In this document: in pieces, positions 33,942 to 41,614 of the stretch
How the letters are laid out: every line of letters begins with the position of its first letter
How positions within the stretch are numbered: position 1 is the first letter of the stretch
NCBI RefSeq assembly: GCF_035942955.1
Contig: NZ_DASZCQ010000160.1
Span: forward strand, 1 to 64,000
Length of the DNA stretch: 64,000 nucleotides
Source of the DNA: DASYTH01 sp035942955
GTDB lineage: Bacteria; Actinomycetota; Actinomycetes; Mycobacteriales; Pseudonocardiaceae
Direction: 5' to 3'
Notes under the pieces: model-generated
Told to the model about the DNA's origin: nothing
The model's database searches: none
The model's input: only the letters and a program-made list of their open reading frames with translations
Program-made: the position numbers and the translations under genes

Positions 33942-35369
33942 CTAGAGGGGGATGTTGCCGTGGGCGCCGCGGCCGGCGGGGGCGGCGGCGAGGGCCTCGG
34001 CGAGTTTGCGGCGGGTTTGGGCGGGGTCGATGACCTCGTCGACGACGCCGATGGCCATGGCGCGGTCGACGCCGCCGGCGATCATCTCGTGCTCCTCGGT
34101 GAGGCGGGCGTGGAGGGCTTCGCGCTCCTCCTCGGGGGCGGCGGCGAGCTTCTTGCGGTGCAGGATGCCGACCGCGGCCTTGGCGCCCATGACGGCGACC
34201 TCGGCCTCCGGCCAGGCGAACACCGTGGTGGCGCCGAGCGCGCGGGAGTTCATCGCGATGTACGCGCCGCCATAAGCCTTGCGGGTCACCAGCGTCACCC
34301 GGGGCACGACGGCCTCGGCGAAGGCGTGCAGGAGCTTGGCGCCGCGCCGGACCACACCTTCCCACTCCTGGCCGACGCCGGGAAGGTAGCCGGGCACGTC
34401 CACCACGACCAGCAGTGGCACGCCGAACGAGTCGCACATGCGCACGAACCGGGCGGCCTTCTCGGCCGACAGCGAGTCGAGGCAGCCGCCCTTGCGCAGC
34501 GGGTTGTTGGCGATCACGCCGACGGTGCGCCCGCCGAGCCGGCCGAGCCCGACCACGATGTTGGGCGCCCACTTGGCCTGCAGCTCCTCGAACATGGAGA
34601 CGTCGCCGTCGTGGTCGAGGATGCCGCGCAGCAGCGGCTTGACGTCGTATGCGCGGTTGGCCTGCTCGGGCAGCAGCACCCGCAGGTTCTCCTCCTTGCG
34701 CACGGTGTGCAGGTCGAACAGGCCGGGCCGGGCGAACAGCGAGGTGATCCGCCGGGCCCGCCGGTAGGCGTCAGCCTCGTCGGTGGCGAGCACGTGCACC
34801 ACGCCGGAGCGCCGGCCGTGCGCCTCGGCGCCGCCGAGGCCCTCCTGGTCGATCTGCTCACCGGTGACGCTGCGTACCACGTCCGGCCCGGTGACGAACA
34901 CCCGCCCCTCCGGCGACATGATCACCACGTCGGTCAGCGCCGGCCCGTAGGCGGCGCCCCCGGCGGCCGGGCCGACCACCACCGAGATCTGCGGGATCCG
35001 GCCGGACGCCCGGATCATCGCGGCGAACACCTGGCCGACCGCGTCCAGCGACTCCACGCCCTCGGCCAGCCGCGCCCCGCCGCAGTGCCAGACCCCGAGC
35101 ACGGGGCAGCGCTCCCGCACCGCGGTGTCGATCGCCTCGACGATGTGCCGGCACCCCTCGGTGCCCATCGCGCCACCCATCTTGGTGGCGTCGGTGCAGT
35201 AGGCGATCACCTTGGTGCCGTCGATGCGCCCACGCACCGCGTACACCCCGGACGAGTCGGCCGGGTGCAGCGGTGCCATCGAGCCGGGGTCGAGCAGTGC
35301 GGTGAGCCGGACCTCCGGTTCTCGGGGGTCGAGCTGGCGCGCACCGGGCCGCGTGGCCACTGCGGTCAT
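33942..35369 (-). CDS. accD: Acyl-CoA carboxylase carboxyltransferase (beta) subunit
   Basis: A 475-residue carboxyltransferase subunit. The N-terminal half has GCRHIVEAIDTAVRERCPV and the GPAAGGAAYGPALTD acyl-CoA site (oxyanion-forming glycines); the C-terminal half has VPGYLPGVGQEWEGVVRRGA and TRKAYGGAYIAMNSRALGA, the carboxybiotin site. It transfers CO2 from biotin to acetyl- or propionyl-CoA to make malonyl/methylmalonyl-CoA. ATG 35369 has GAGGAG upstream. Last gene of the fabD-fabH-acpP-fabF cluster, like mycobacterial accD6, so it probably supplies malonyl-CoA. Confidence 0.92.
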   Translation of the reverse strand: MTAVATRPGARQLDPREPEVRLTALLDPGSMAPLHPADSSGVYAVRGRIDGTKVIAYCTDATKMGGAMGTEGCRHIVEAIDTAVRERCPVLGVWHCGGARLAEGVESLDAVGQVFAAMIRASGRIPQISVVVGPAAGGAAYGPALTDVVIMSPEGRVFVTGPDVVRSVTGEQIDQEGLGGAEAHGRRSGVVHVLATDEADAYRRARRITSLFARPGLFDLHTVRKEENLRVLLPEQANRAYDVKPLLRGILDHDGDVSMFEELQAKWAPNIVVGLGRLGGRTVGVIANNPLRKGGCLDSLSAEKAARFVRMCDSFGVPLLVVVDVPGYLPGVGQEWEGVVRRGAKLLHAFAEAVVPRVTLVTRKAYGGAYIAMNSRALGATTVFAWPEAEVAVMGAKAAVGILHRKKLAAAPEEEREALHARLTEEHEMIAGGVDRAMAIGVVDEVIDPAQTRRKLAEALAAAPAGRGAHGNIPL

Positions 35370-35406
35370 CAAGTGCTCCTCGGATAAGTGGACATCCACA
35401 ACCGGA

Positions 35407-36651
35407 TCAGGCGGCGGTGAAGGCCAGGGCGACGTTGTGGCCGCCGAAGCCGAACGAGTCGTTCACCGCCGCGGACAGCTCGAGCTTGCGCGGCTCGCCG
35501 GCCACCACGTCGAGCAGCACCTTCGGATCGAGGTTGTCCAGGTTCAGCGTGGCGGGAACGACCCCGTCGTGAATGGACAGCACCGTGATGATCGCCTCGA
35601 CCGCGCCGGCGGCGCCAAGCAGGTGCCCGAACGAGCTCTTCGGCGCGGTGAGCACCGGGTGGTCGCCGATGGCCTTGCGGATGGCGACGGTCTCGGCCAC
35701 GTCGCCGACCGGGGTCGCGGTGGCGTGGCAGTTCACGTGGCCGACGTCGGCCGGGTCGATCCCGCCGCTGCGCAGCGCCGACGCGATGGCCCGGGACTGG
35801 CCGACGCCCTCGGGATCCGGGGCGGTGATGTGGTAGGAGTCCGCGCTGGTGCCGATGCCGGCGAGCTTGGCGTACACCTTGGCCCCGCGGGCCGCCGCGT
35901 GGTCGGCCCGCTCGAGCACCACGACGCCCGCGCCCTCGCCGAGCACGAAGCCGTCCCGGTGCACGTCGAACGGCCGGGACGCCTTCGTCGGCTCCTCGTT
36001 GCGCGTGCTCATGGTCCTGGCCTGGGCGAAGCCGGCCAGGGTGATGCTGGTGATGGCCGCCTCCGCGCCACCGGCCACCACCACGTCGGCCTCGCCGGAG
36101 CGGATCATCCGCCAGCCCCAGGCGAGGGCCTCGGCCCCGGACGCGCAGGCCGACACCGGGGCGTGCACCCCGGCACGCGCCTTGAGGTCGAGGCCGACGT
36201 GCGCGGCGGGCCCGTTGGGCATGAGCATCGGCACGGTCAGCGGCGACACCTTGCGCAGGCCGGCGTTCTCCAGCAGGTCGTCCTGGGCGAGCACGGTCAG
36301 CACGCCGCCGATGCCGGTGCCGATCACCACGCCGAGCCGGTCGGGGTCGACCTGGTCGACATCGCCCGGCTCGCCGAGCCCGGCGTGCCGCCACGCCTGC
36401 CGCGCGGCGACGACCGCGACCTGCTCGCAGCGGTCAAGGCGGCGTGCCTCGACCCGCGGCAGGACCTCTGTCGGCTCCACCGCGAGCCGGGCCGCGATGC
36501 GCACCGGCAGCTCGTAGCGGTCGATCCACTCGTCTTCCAGAGTGGTCACCCCGCTCCGCCCGGCAAGCATGCCGTCCCACGTGGACTGGACATCCCCACC
36601 GAGCGGTGTGGTGGCGCCCAGTCCGGTGACAACAACCTCGACGTCGCTCAC
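35407..36651 (-). CDS. fabF: 3-oxoacyl-ACP synthase II (FabF)
   Basis: A 414-residue elongating ketosynthase. The nucleophile Cys lies in VSACASGAEALAWG (near 169), and the two catalytic His are in VGHVNCHATATPVGD and SSFGHLLGAAGAVEAI. Condenses malonyl-ACP with the growing acyl chain. Twenty-two bases after acpP. Normal length and intact. Confidence 0.95.
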   Translation of the reverse strand: MSDVEVVVTGLGATTPLGGDVQSTWDGMLAGRSGVTTLEDEWIDRYELPVRIAARLAVEPTEVLPRVEARRLDRCEQVAVVAARQAWRHAGLGEPGDVDQVDPDRLGVVIGTGIGGVLTVLAQDDLLENAGLRKVSPLTVPMLMPNGPAAHVGLDLKARAGVHAPVSACASGAEALAWGWRMIRSGEADVVVAGGAEAAITSITLAGFAQARTMSTRNEEPTKASRPFDVHRDGFVLGEGAGVVVLERADHAAARGAKVYAKLAGIGTSADSYHITAPDPEGVGQSRAIASALRSGGIDPADVGHVNCHATATPVGDVAETVAIRKAIGDHPVLTAPKSSFGHLLGAAGAVEAIITVLSIHDGVVPATLNLDNLDPKVLLDVVAGEPRKLELSAAVNDSFGFGGHNVALAFTAA

Positions 36652-36673
36652 TGCCCCTCCGTAGCGAGAAAAC

Positions 36674-36940
36674 TCATGCGTTCTTGGAGACGTAACTCAC
36701 CGCATCGCCGACGGTCTTGAGGTTGGCGAGCTCGTCGTCCGGGATCTTCACGCCGAACCGGTCCTCGGCCTGGACGGCGATCTCGACCATCGACAGCGAG
36801 TCGATGTCCAGGTCGTCCACGAAGGACTTCTCGGCGGTCACGTCCTCGACCGCGACGCCGGCGACCTCCTCGACGATCTCGGCCAGACCCTCGAGGATCT
36901 CGTCCTCGCTCAGGCCCTTGGCGCTGCTCTCGTTCTCCAT
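36674..36940 (-). CDS. acpP: Acyl carrier protein
   Basis: An 88-residue ACP. DIDSLSMVEIAV contains the DSL serine that receives phosphopantetheine (near residue 48); the helices and acidic surface are typical. The start at 36940 follows GGAAGGGAAG. Carrier for fatty acyl intermediates, between fabH and fabF. Confidence 0.96.
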   Translation of the reverse strand: MENESSAKGLSEDEILEGLAEIVEEVAGVAVEDVTAEKSFVDDLDIDSLSMVEIAVQAEDRFGVKIPDDELANLKTVGDAVSYVSKNA

Positions 36941-37016
36941 CGAGTCTTCCCTTCCGTGCTTGTAACTACTGGTCGTCCACCGGGGTAAGCTACCCGCCGG
37001 AGCCATTGGCGTTGCG

Positions 37017-37991
37017 CTACGGGCAGATCACGACCTGGCCCGCGTAGGACAGCCCGGCGCCGAACCCGATCAGCAGGGTGACGTCGCCGGAGTGGATCCG
37101 CCCGGCGGCCCGCATGTGGTCCATGGCCATCGGGATGGATGCCGATGAGGTGTTGCCCGAGTACACGATGTCGTCGGCGACCACCATGTCGTCCCGGGCG
37201 CCCTGCTTGCGCAGCCGCTTGGCGATCGCCTCCACGATCCGCAGGTTCGCCTGGTGCGGGATCAGAACGTCCACATCGGACGGCTGCAGCCCGGCCGCCT
37301 CCAGCGCCCGCAGGGCGATCGGCGCGATCTGCGTCGTGGCCCAGCGGAAGACCGACTGGCCTTCCTGGAAGATGTACTTGCCGTCCCGCATGTAGATCAT
37401 GTCGACCAGGTCGCCCGCGGTGCCCCAGACCACCGGGCCGATGCCCGGCTCCTCGGCCGGGCCGACCACCGCGGCGCCGGCCGCGTCGGCGAAGATGATG
37501 GCGGTGCTGCGATCCACCGGGTCCACCACGTCGGTCAGCTTCTCCGACCCGATCACCAGGGTCCGCTTGGACGATCCGCAGCGCACCAGGTCGGAGGCGA
37601 CCCCGAGGCCGTAGCAGAAGCCGGCGCAGGCGGCGTTGAGGTCGAAGGCGCCGGCCCGCTTGATGCCGATCCGGTCCGCGACCGGCGCGGCGTAGTTGGG
37701 GATGGGTGTCAGCGACGTGCAGTTGGCCAGGATCACGGTGTCCACATCGGACGGTGAGAGACCGGCGTCGGCGAGCGCCTTGGAACCGGCGACCACGGCC
37801 ATGTCCTCGGCGCTCTCGTCCTTGGCGGCGAACCGGCGCTCGATGATGCCGACCCGCTCGCGGATCCACTGGTCGGTGGTGTCCATGACCTTCGACAGGT
37901 CCTCGTTGGTGACCACCTGCTCCGGCTGGGTGCTGCCGATCCCCAGGATCCTGGTCGCCTGCGCCCCGCGCGCCAGCCGCAGTGTGCTCAC
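37017..37991 (-). CDS. fabH: 3-oxoacyl-ACP synthase III (FabH)
   Basis: A 324-residue KASIII. The active-site Cys is in LNAACAGFCYGLGVA (near 121); IPHQANLRIVEAIA carries the His, and YSGNTSSASIP the Asn. It starts fatty-acid chains from acyl-CoA and malonyl-ACP; actinomycete versions usually accept branched primers. Its start overlaps the fabD stop by 4 bp. Confidence 0.95.
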   Translation of the reverse strand: MSTLRLARGAQATRILGIGSTQPEQVVTNEDLSKVMDTTDQWIRERVGIIERRFAAKDESAEDMAVVAGSKALADAGLSPSDVDTVILANCTSLTPIPNYAAPVADRIGIKRAGAFDLNAACAGFCYGLGVASDLVRCGSSKRTLVIGSEKLTDVVDPVDRSTAIIFADAAGAAVVGPAEEPGIGPVVWGTAGDLVDMIYMRDGKYIFQEGQSVFRWATTQIAPIALRALEAAGLQPSDVDVLIPHQANLRIVEAIAKRLRKQGARDDMVVADDIVYSGNTSSASIPMAMDHMRAAGRIHSGDVTLLIGFGAGLSYAGQVVICP

Positions 37992-38917
37992 GTTCCGCTC
38001 CCCTCGCTGGTCAGCTCGGCCACCTTGGCCAGGTCATCGGGCACCTTCAGCGCCACGGTCGGGGTTCCCTTCAGCTCGCGCTTGGCCAGTCCGGTCAGCG
38101 TGCCCGCGGGCGGCAGCTCGGCGATCGCGTCGACGCCCAGCTCCGCCATGGTCGCCATGCAGGCGTCCCACCGCACCGGGCTGGTGACCTGCGCGACCAG
38201 CCGGCCGAGCACCTCGGCGCCGCCGGTCACCGGCCGACCGTCGGCGTTGGACAGCAGGGTCCTGGTCGGATCGGCGACCCGGACGTCCTTGGCCCGCTTC
38301 TCCATGGCGGCCCGCGCCGGCGCCATGTACCGGGTGTGGAACGCGCCGGCCACCTTCAGTTTGATGATCTTGGACGCCGGGCGCTCCTTGGCCTCGGCGA
38401 TCTTGTCAAGCGCGTCAAGCGGACCCGCCGCGACGATCTGCCCCGCGCCGTTGCGGTTGGCGGCCACCAGGTCGAACCCGCCCAGCCACGCCTGGACCTC
38501 GTCCGGGTCGCCGCCCATCACGGCGGCCATCCCGGTCGGCTCCAGCGCGCACGCGGCCGCCATCTCGCGACCCCGCACGGCGGCCAGCGCCACGGCGTCG
38601 TCCTGGCCGAGCACCCCGGCCATGGCCGCGGCGGCCAGCTCGCCGACCGAGTGGCCGGCGACGACGACGTCCGCGGGCAGCGTCACCCGCCGCTCCAGCT
38701 CACCGAAGGCGAGCAGCGCAAGAGCCACCACGAGCGGCTGGGTGACGGCGGTGTCCTTGATCTCCTCGGCGTCCGCCTCGGTGCCGAGGCGGATCAGGTC
38801 AAGGCCGGTGAGCTCGGACCACCTGATGACCGTGTCGCGCGCCCCCTCCAGCTCGAGCCAAGGGGAGAGCATGCCGGGAGACTGGGAGCCCTGACCGGGC
38901 GCGAGCAACGCGAGCAC
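37988..38917 (-). CDS. fabD: Malonyl-CoA:ACP transacylase (FabD)
   Basis: A 309-residue malonyltransferase. LLAPGQGSQSPGM at the N-terminus, the nucleophile GHSVGELAAAAMAG (Ser near 90) and the catalytic His in VAGAFHTRYMAP are all present. Loads malonate onto ACP. First gene of the operon; a palindromic operator lies upstream at 38986-39002. GTG start. Confidence 0.94.
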   Translation of the reverse strand: MLALLAPGQGSQSPGMLSPWLELEGARDTVIRWSELTGLDLIRLGTEADAEEIKDTAVTQPLVVALALLAFGELERRVTLPADVVVAGHSVGELAAAAMAGVLGQDDAVALAAVRGREMAAACALEPTGMAAVMGGDPDEVQAWLGGFDLVAANRNGAGQIVAAGPLDALDKIAEAKERPASKIIKLKVAGAFHTRYMAPARAAMEKRAKDVRVADPTRTLLSNADGRPVTGGAEVLGRLVAQVTSPVRWDACMATMAELGVDAIAELPPAGTLTGLAKRELKGTPTVALKVPDDLAKVAELTSEGSGT

Positions 38918-38985
38918 CTGTCCACTCTCCCGGCTGCTCCCGGCACCCAGCCATGTCGACAGGTACGAAATCTAGTACGGGCGTC

Positions 38986-39002
38986 TTGTAGGTATCCTAC
39001 AA
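38986..39002. promoter_or_regulatory. Palindromic operator upstream of fabD (probable FasR site)
   Basis: TTGTAGG-TAT-CCTACAA is a perfect 7-bp inverted repeat about 70 bp before fabD. A second imperfect element, AAGGTT...AACCTT, lies next to it (39002-39026). FasR is encoded immediately upstream, and its homologues activate fab operons through sites in this position, so binding here is a reasonable inference. Confidence 0.6.
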
Positions 39003-39060
39003 AGGTTACCGTCGCATGAACCTTCTTTACCAAGAAACGTTGTTCACTGCGTACCCCTGG

Positions 39061-40251
39061 CTACCAGATCCCGCGGGACCGCGACAGCCGCCCGACCGCC
39101 AGCGCCACGCGGAGCACCAGCGCGTCGCGGGGCTGGCTGGCGTTGCAGCCGGTCAGCTCCGCGGCCTTGCGCAACCGGTAGCGGACCGTGTTCGGGTGGA
39201 CGAACAGGGTGCGGGCGCAGCTCTCCAGCACGCCGCCGGTCTCAAGGTAAGCCTCGACGGTCTCCAGCAGCCCGCCCCCGGCCTGCTCGAGGGGTTTGGC
39301 GACGCGCTCGATGAGCTGACGCTCCGCCTCCGGGTCGCCGGCAAGCGCCCGCTCGGGCAGCAGGTCGGTCGAGCGCACCGGGCGCGGGGCCGCCGGCCAG
39401 GCCACCACGGCCCGCAGGCCGGACAGCGCGTCGGCCGCGCTGCGGTGCGCGTCGGCGATGCTCGACACGGTCGGGCCGGCCACCACCGGCCCGCCGCCGA
39501 ACGAGTTGCCCATCTTCGCCAGCACCTTGGCGTCGGCCGGCAGCTCGGTCGGGCCGGCGAGCAGCACCACCAGCCGGGCGCCCTGCACGCCGAGCAGCAC
39601 CGGCCGACCCACCCTGGCCGCCCGGCTGCGCACCTCGTAGATCACCGTCGGCGGGTCGTCCGACGGCGGGTTGCCGACCAGCACCGTGGCCGCCGCCTCC
39701 ATCTCCCAGCCCAGCGCGGCCGCCCGGGACAGCAGCGACTCCTCGGCGTCGCCGCGCACGATCCCGTCGACCACCGAGGCCTCCAGCCGGGCGTCCCACG
39801 CGCCGCGCGCCTCGGCCGCGCTCGCGTAGGACATGGCCGAGGTGAACGCCACCTCCCGGCCGTAGCGCAGCACCGCCTCGGACAGGATCTGCCGCTCGGT
39901 CTCGTCCGCGGCCAGGTCGGGCACCTGGCGCTCGAACACCTCCAGCGCCACCCGGACCAGCTCCACGGTCTGCCGCAGGCTGATCCACCGCGACAGATCC
40001 TGGGCGTCCGCCCCCCGGAACGCGTCCGCGGTCAGCTTCAACGCCTGACGCTGATCGCGCAGCCACGCGGTGAACCCGGCCACCCCGGTCTGCGCGATGA
40101 ACAGCACGCTGGCCCGCTGATCGGCCGGCATCCGGGAGAACCACGGAAACTGCTCGTCCATGGCGGCCACCGCGGCGGAGGCGAGCTTGCCGGACGCATG
40201 ATCGAGCGCCCCGAACGTCTCGGCCGACAGCCCACCCGCGGAACCGCTCAT
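39061..40251 (-). CDS. fasR: PucR-type regulator of fatty-acid synthesis (FasR-like)
   Basis: A 396-residue protein with a C-terminal PucR-type helix-turn-helix (LFVHPNTVRYRLRKAAELTG, about 345-370) and a GGDEF-like central domain without enzymatic motifs. The N-terminal half (DHASGKLASAAVAAMDEQF...) is that of FasR orthologues. Position directly upstream of fabD-fabH-acpP-fabF matches Streptomyces and mycobacterial FasR, which activates this operon and senses long acyl-CoA. Confidence 0.88.
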   Translation of the reverse strand: MSGSAGGLSAETFGALDHASGKLASAAVAAMDEQFPWFSRMPADQRASVLFIAQTGVAGFTAWLRDQRQALKLTADAFRGADAQDLSRWISLRQTVELVRVALEVFERQVPDLAADETERQILSEAVLRYGREVAFTSAMSYASAAEARGAWDARLEASVVDGIVRGDAEESLLSRAAALGWEMEAAATVLVGNPPSDDPPTVIYEVRSRAARVGRPVLLGVQGARLVVLLAGPTELPADAKVLAKMGNSFGGGPVVAGPTVSSIADAHRSAADALSGLRAVVAWPAAPRPVRSTDLLPERALAGDPEAERQLIERVAKPLEQAGGGLLETVEAYLETGGVLESCARTLFVHPNTVRYRLRKAAELTGCNASQPRDALVLRVALAVGRLSRSRGIW

Positions 40252-40565
40252 AAGGCCAGCGTAGGCGGCCCATCCCGGTCGAGACCGAACAGGCCGCCTG
40301 GCGAACTCGGTGCGCTCGATGCCAGGCGGCCCATCTCCCCGGTCCCCACCGGTTCCTCCACTATGGACGGATATTGATCACCGTGCCACCCACGTCCCCC
40401 GATCGTGGCATGTCGCCTTGCCCGGCCCCGGGTTCCGGCCGGCATTCGGCGGAGTGTCCAGTGTGGACAAGGAGGCGCAGAGCCACCCGGGGCGCCGGAG
40501 AGAAGCTCGCCAAGCTGAAGCGCGCCGCCGCGCGCTGCGCGCGGCGGCGGCACGCCCCAGCAATT
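40252..40565. other. fasR upstream region with a hairpin
   Basis: No gene is supported. It should contain the fasR promoter; TGTCCAGTGTGGACA near 40456 is a short palindrome (GTCCA-gtg-TGGAC) that could be regulatory. A strong hairpin occupies 40523-40549. The remaining sequence shows nothing recognisable. Confidence 0.4.
40523..40549 (-). repeat. Perfect GC hairpin near the APH-gene array
   Basis: CGCCGCCGCGCGC and GCGCGCGGCGGCG form a 13-bp perfect palindrome around one base; a few central pairs must open for a loop. It sits at the distal edge of the duplicated APH gene end, like the hairpins in the two other arrays. Confidence 0.65.
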
Positions 40566-40785
40566 GCGACTGCGCTGCACCCGCATCGGGGTCGGGGAGC
40601 GAAGGTGGCCTTCCCTGCGATGGCGGCCGCCTTCGCCTGCCCTACAGGGCTCCCTGCAGCAGGGCGCGGTGTGCGGCCACCCAGTCGTAGCCGGCGCGTG
40701 CGTGCGCCAGCCTCGATTCCGCCAGCAGCGGTCCTGCCACCACAGGATGGTGTCCGCCAAAGAATCGCGGTCGACGGTTCATTCA
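40566..40785 (-). repeat. Degenerate copy of the APH-gene 3' end
   Basis: The block from GCGACTGCG (40566) recurs at 40786 and includes the last 50 codons of the APH-type gene. The copy keeps ADTILWWQDRCWR, then after an internal deletion GYDWVAAHRALLQGAL and a stop, exactly the upstream gene's ending (AAYDWVAAHRALLQGAL). Spacing of the two blocks is 220 bp. This is the third gene in the window with its 3' end duplicated beyond the stop codon. Confidence 0.88.
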
Positions 40786-40867
40786 GCGACTGCGGCGGCT
40801 GTGCGCCCGCCGGGGTCGGGGGAGCGGAGGTGGCCTTCCCCGGCGATGAGGGCCGCCTCCGCCTGCC

Positions 40868-41602
40868 TCACAGGGCTCCCTGCAGCAGGGCGCGGTGTGC
40901 GGCGACCCAGTCGTAGGCGGCGTGCACGGCGGCGGACGCGCCGGAGTCGCGCAGGTGCGCCATTGCCGGGTCGCCGTTGGCCGCGCCGGCCTCGATGCCG
41001 CGCCAGCAGCGGTCCTGCCACCACAGGATGGTGTCCACCAGATGGGCCCGGTCGAACGGGCCGTAGGCGTCGCACATCGCGCGCAACCGGCTCACGGTCG
41101 CGCCGAGGTCGGTCACGGACGGGCCGAGGTCGAGATAGGTCCAGCACATGTGCGCCACGTCGTGCACGCGGTCGCCGGGCGCGGCGATGTCCCAGTCGAT
41201 GAAGGCGACGGGGATCAGGCCCCGGCCGCCGTCGTCCCGGTACACCGTGTTCTTGGGCGACAGGTCGTTGTGGCACACCACCTCGTGCGGCGCGGCCAGC
41301 GAGGTCCCGGCCGTCAGGTCGTGGAACTGGCGGACCAGCCGGGCGACGGTGACCAGGCTCCTGGTCGAGCAGACCCCGTCCGTCGGTGACCGCCAGGCGA
41401 CGTAGCCGTCCACGAACGACAGGACCTCGCGGCCGTGAGCGTCCACACCGAGCAGTCGCGGGGCGCCCGGCCATCCGTGCCGCTCGAAATGCCGCAGCAA
41501 CCGGTGGACGAACTCGGCGCGGTGCCCCGGCCGGCGGCGCACCGTGTCACCGACCCGGACCACGTCGCTGACGAAGCCACCGGGCAGCGGAAGCTCGGTC
41601 AC
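40868..41602 (-). CDS. Aminoglycoside-phosphotransferase-fold kinase
   Basis: A 244-residue protein of the APH/choline-kinase superfamily. VCHNDLSPKNTVY is the Brenner catalytic loop (Asp and Asn) and FIDWDIAAPGDR the metal-binding DFG equivalent. The N-terminal lobe is short and lacks an obvious glycine loop, as in many small actinobacterial members. Substrate unknown; drug resistance is possible but unproven. Twelve bases downstream of aceE in the same direction. Its 3' end is duplicated downstream. Confidence 0.85.
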   Translation of the reverse strand: MTELPLPGGFVSDVVRVGDTVRRRPGHRAEFVHRLLRHFERHGWPGAPRLLGVDAHGREVLSFVDGYVAWRSPTDGVCSTRSLVTVARLVRQFHDLTAGTSLAAPHEVVCHNDLSPKNTVYRDDGGRGLIPVAFIDWDIAAPGDRVHDVAHMCWTYLDLGPSVTDLGATVSRLRAMCDAYGPFDRAHLVDTILWWQDRCWRGIEAGAANGDPAMAHLRDSGASAAVHAAYDWVAAHRALLQGAL

Positions 41603-41614
41603 CGCGGCGGCGGG

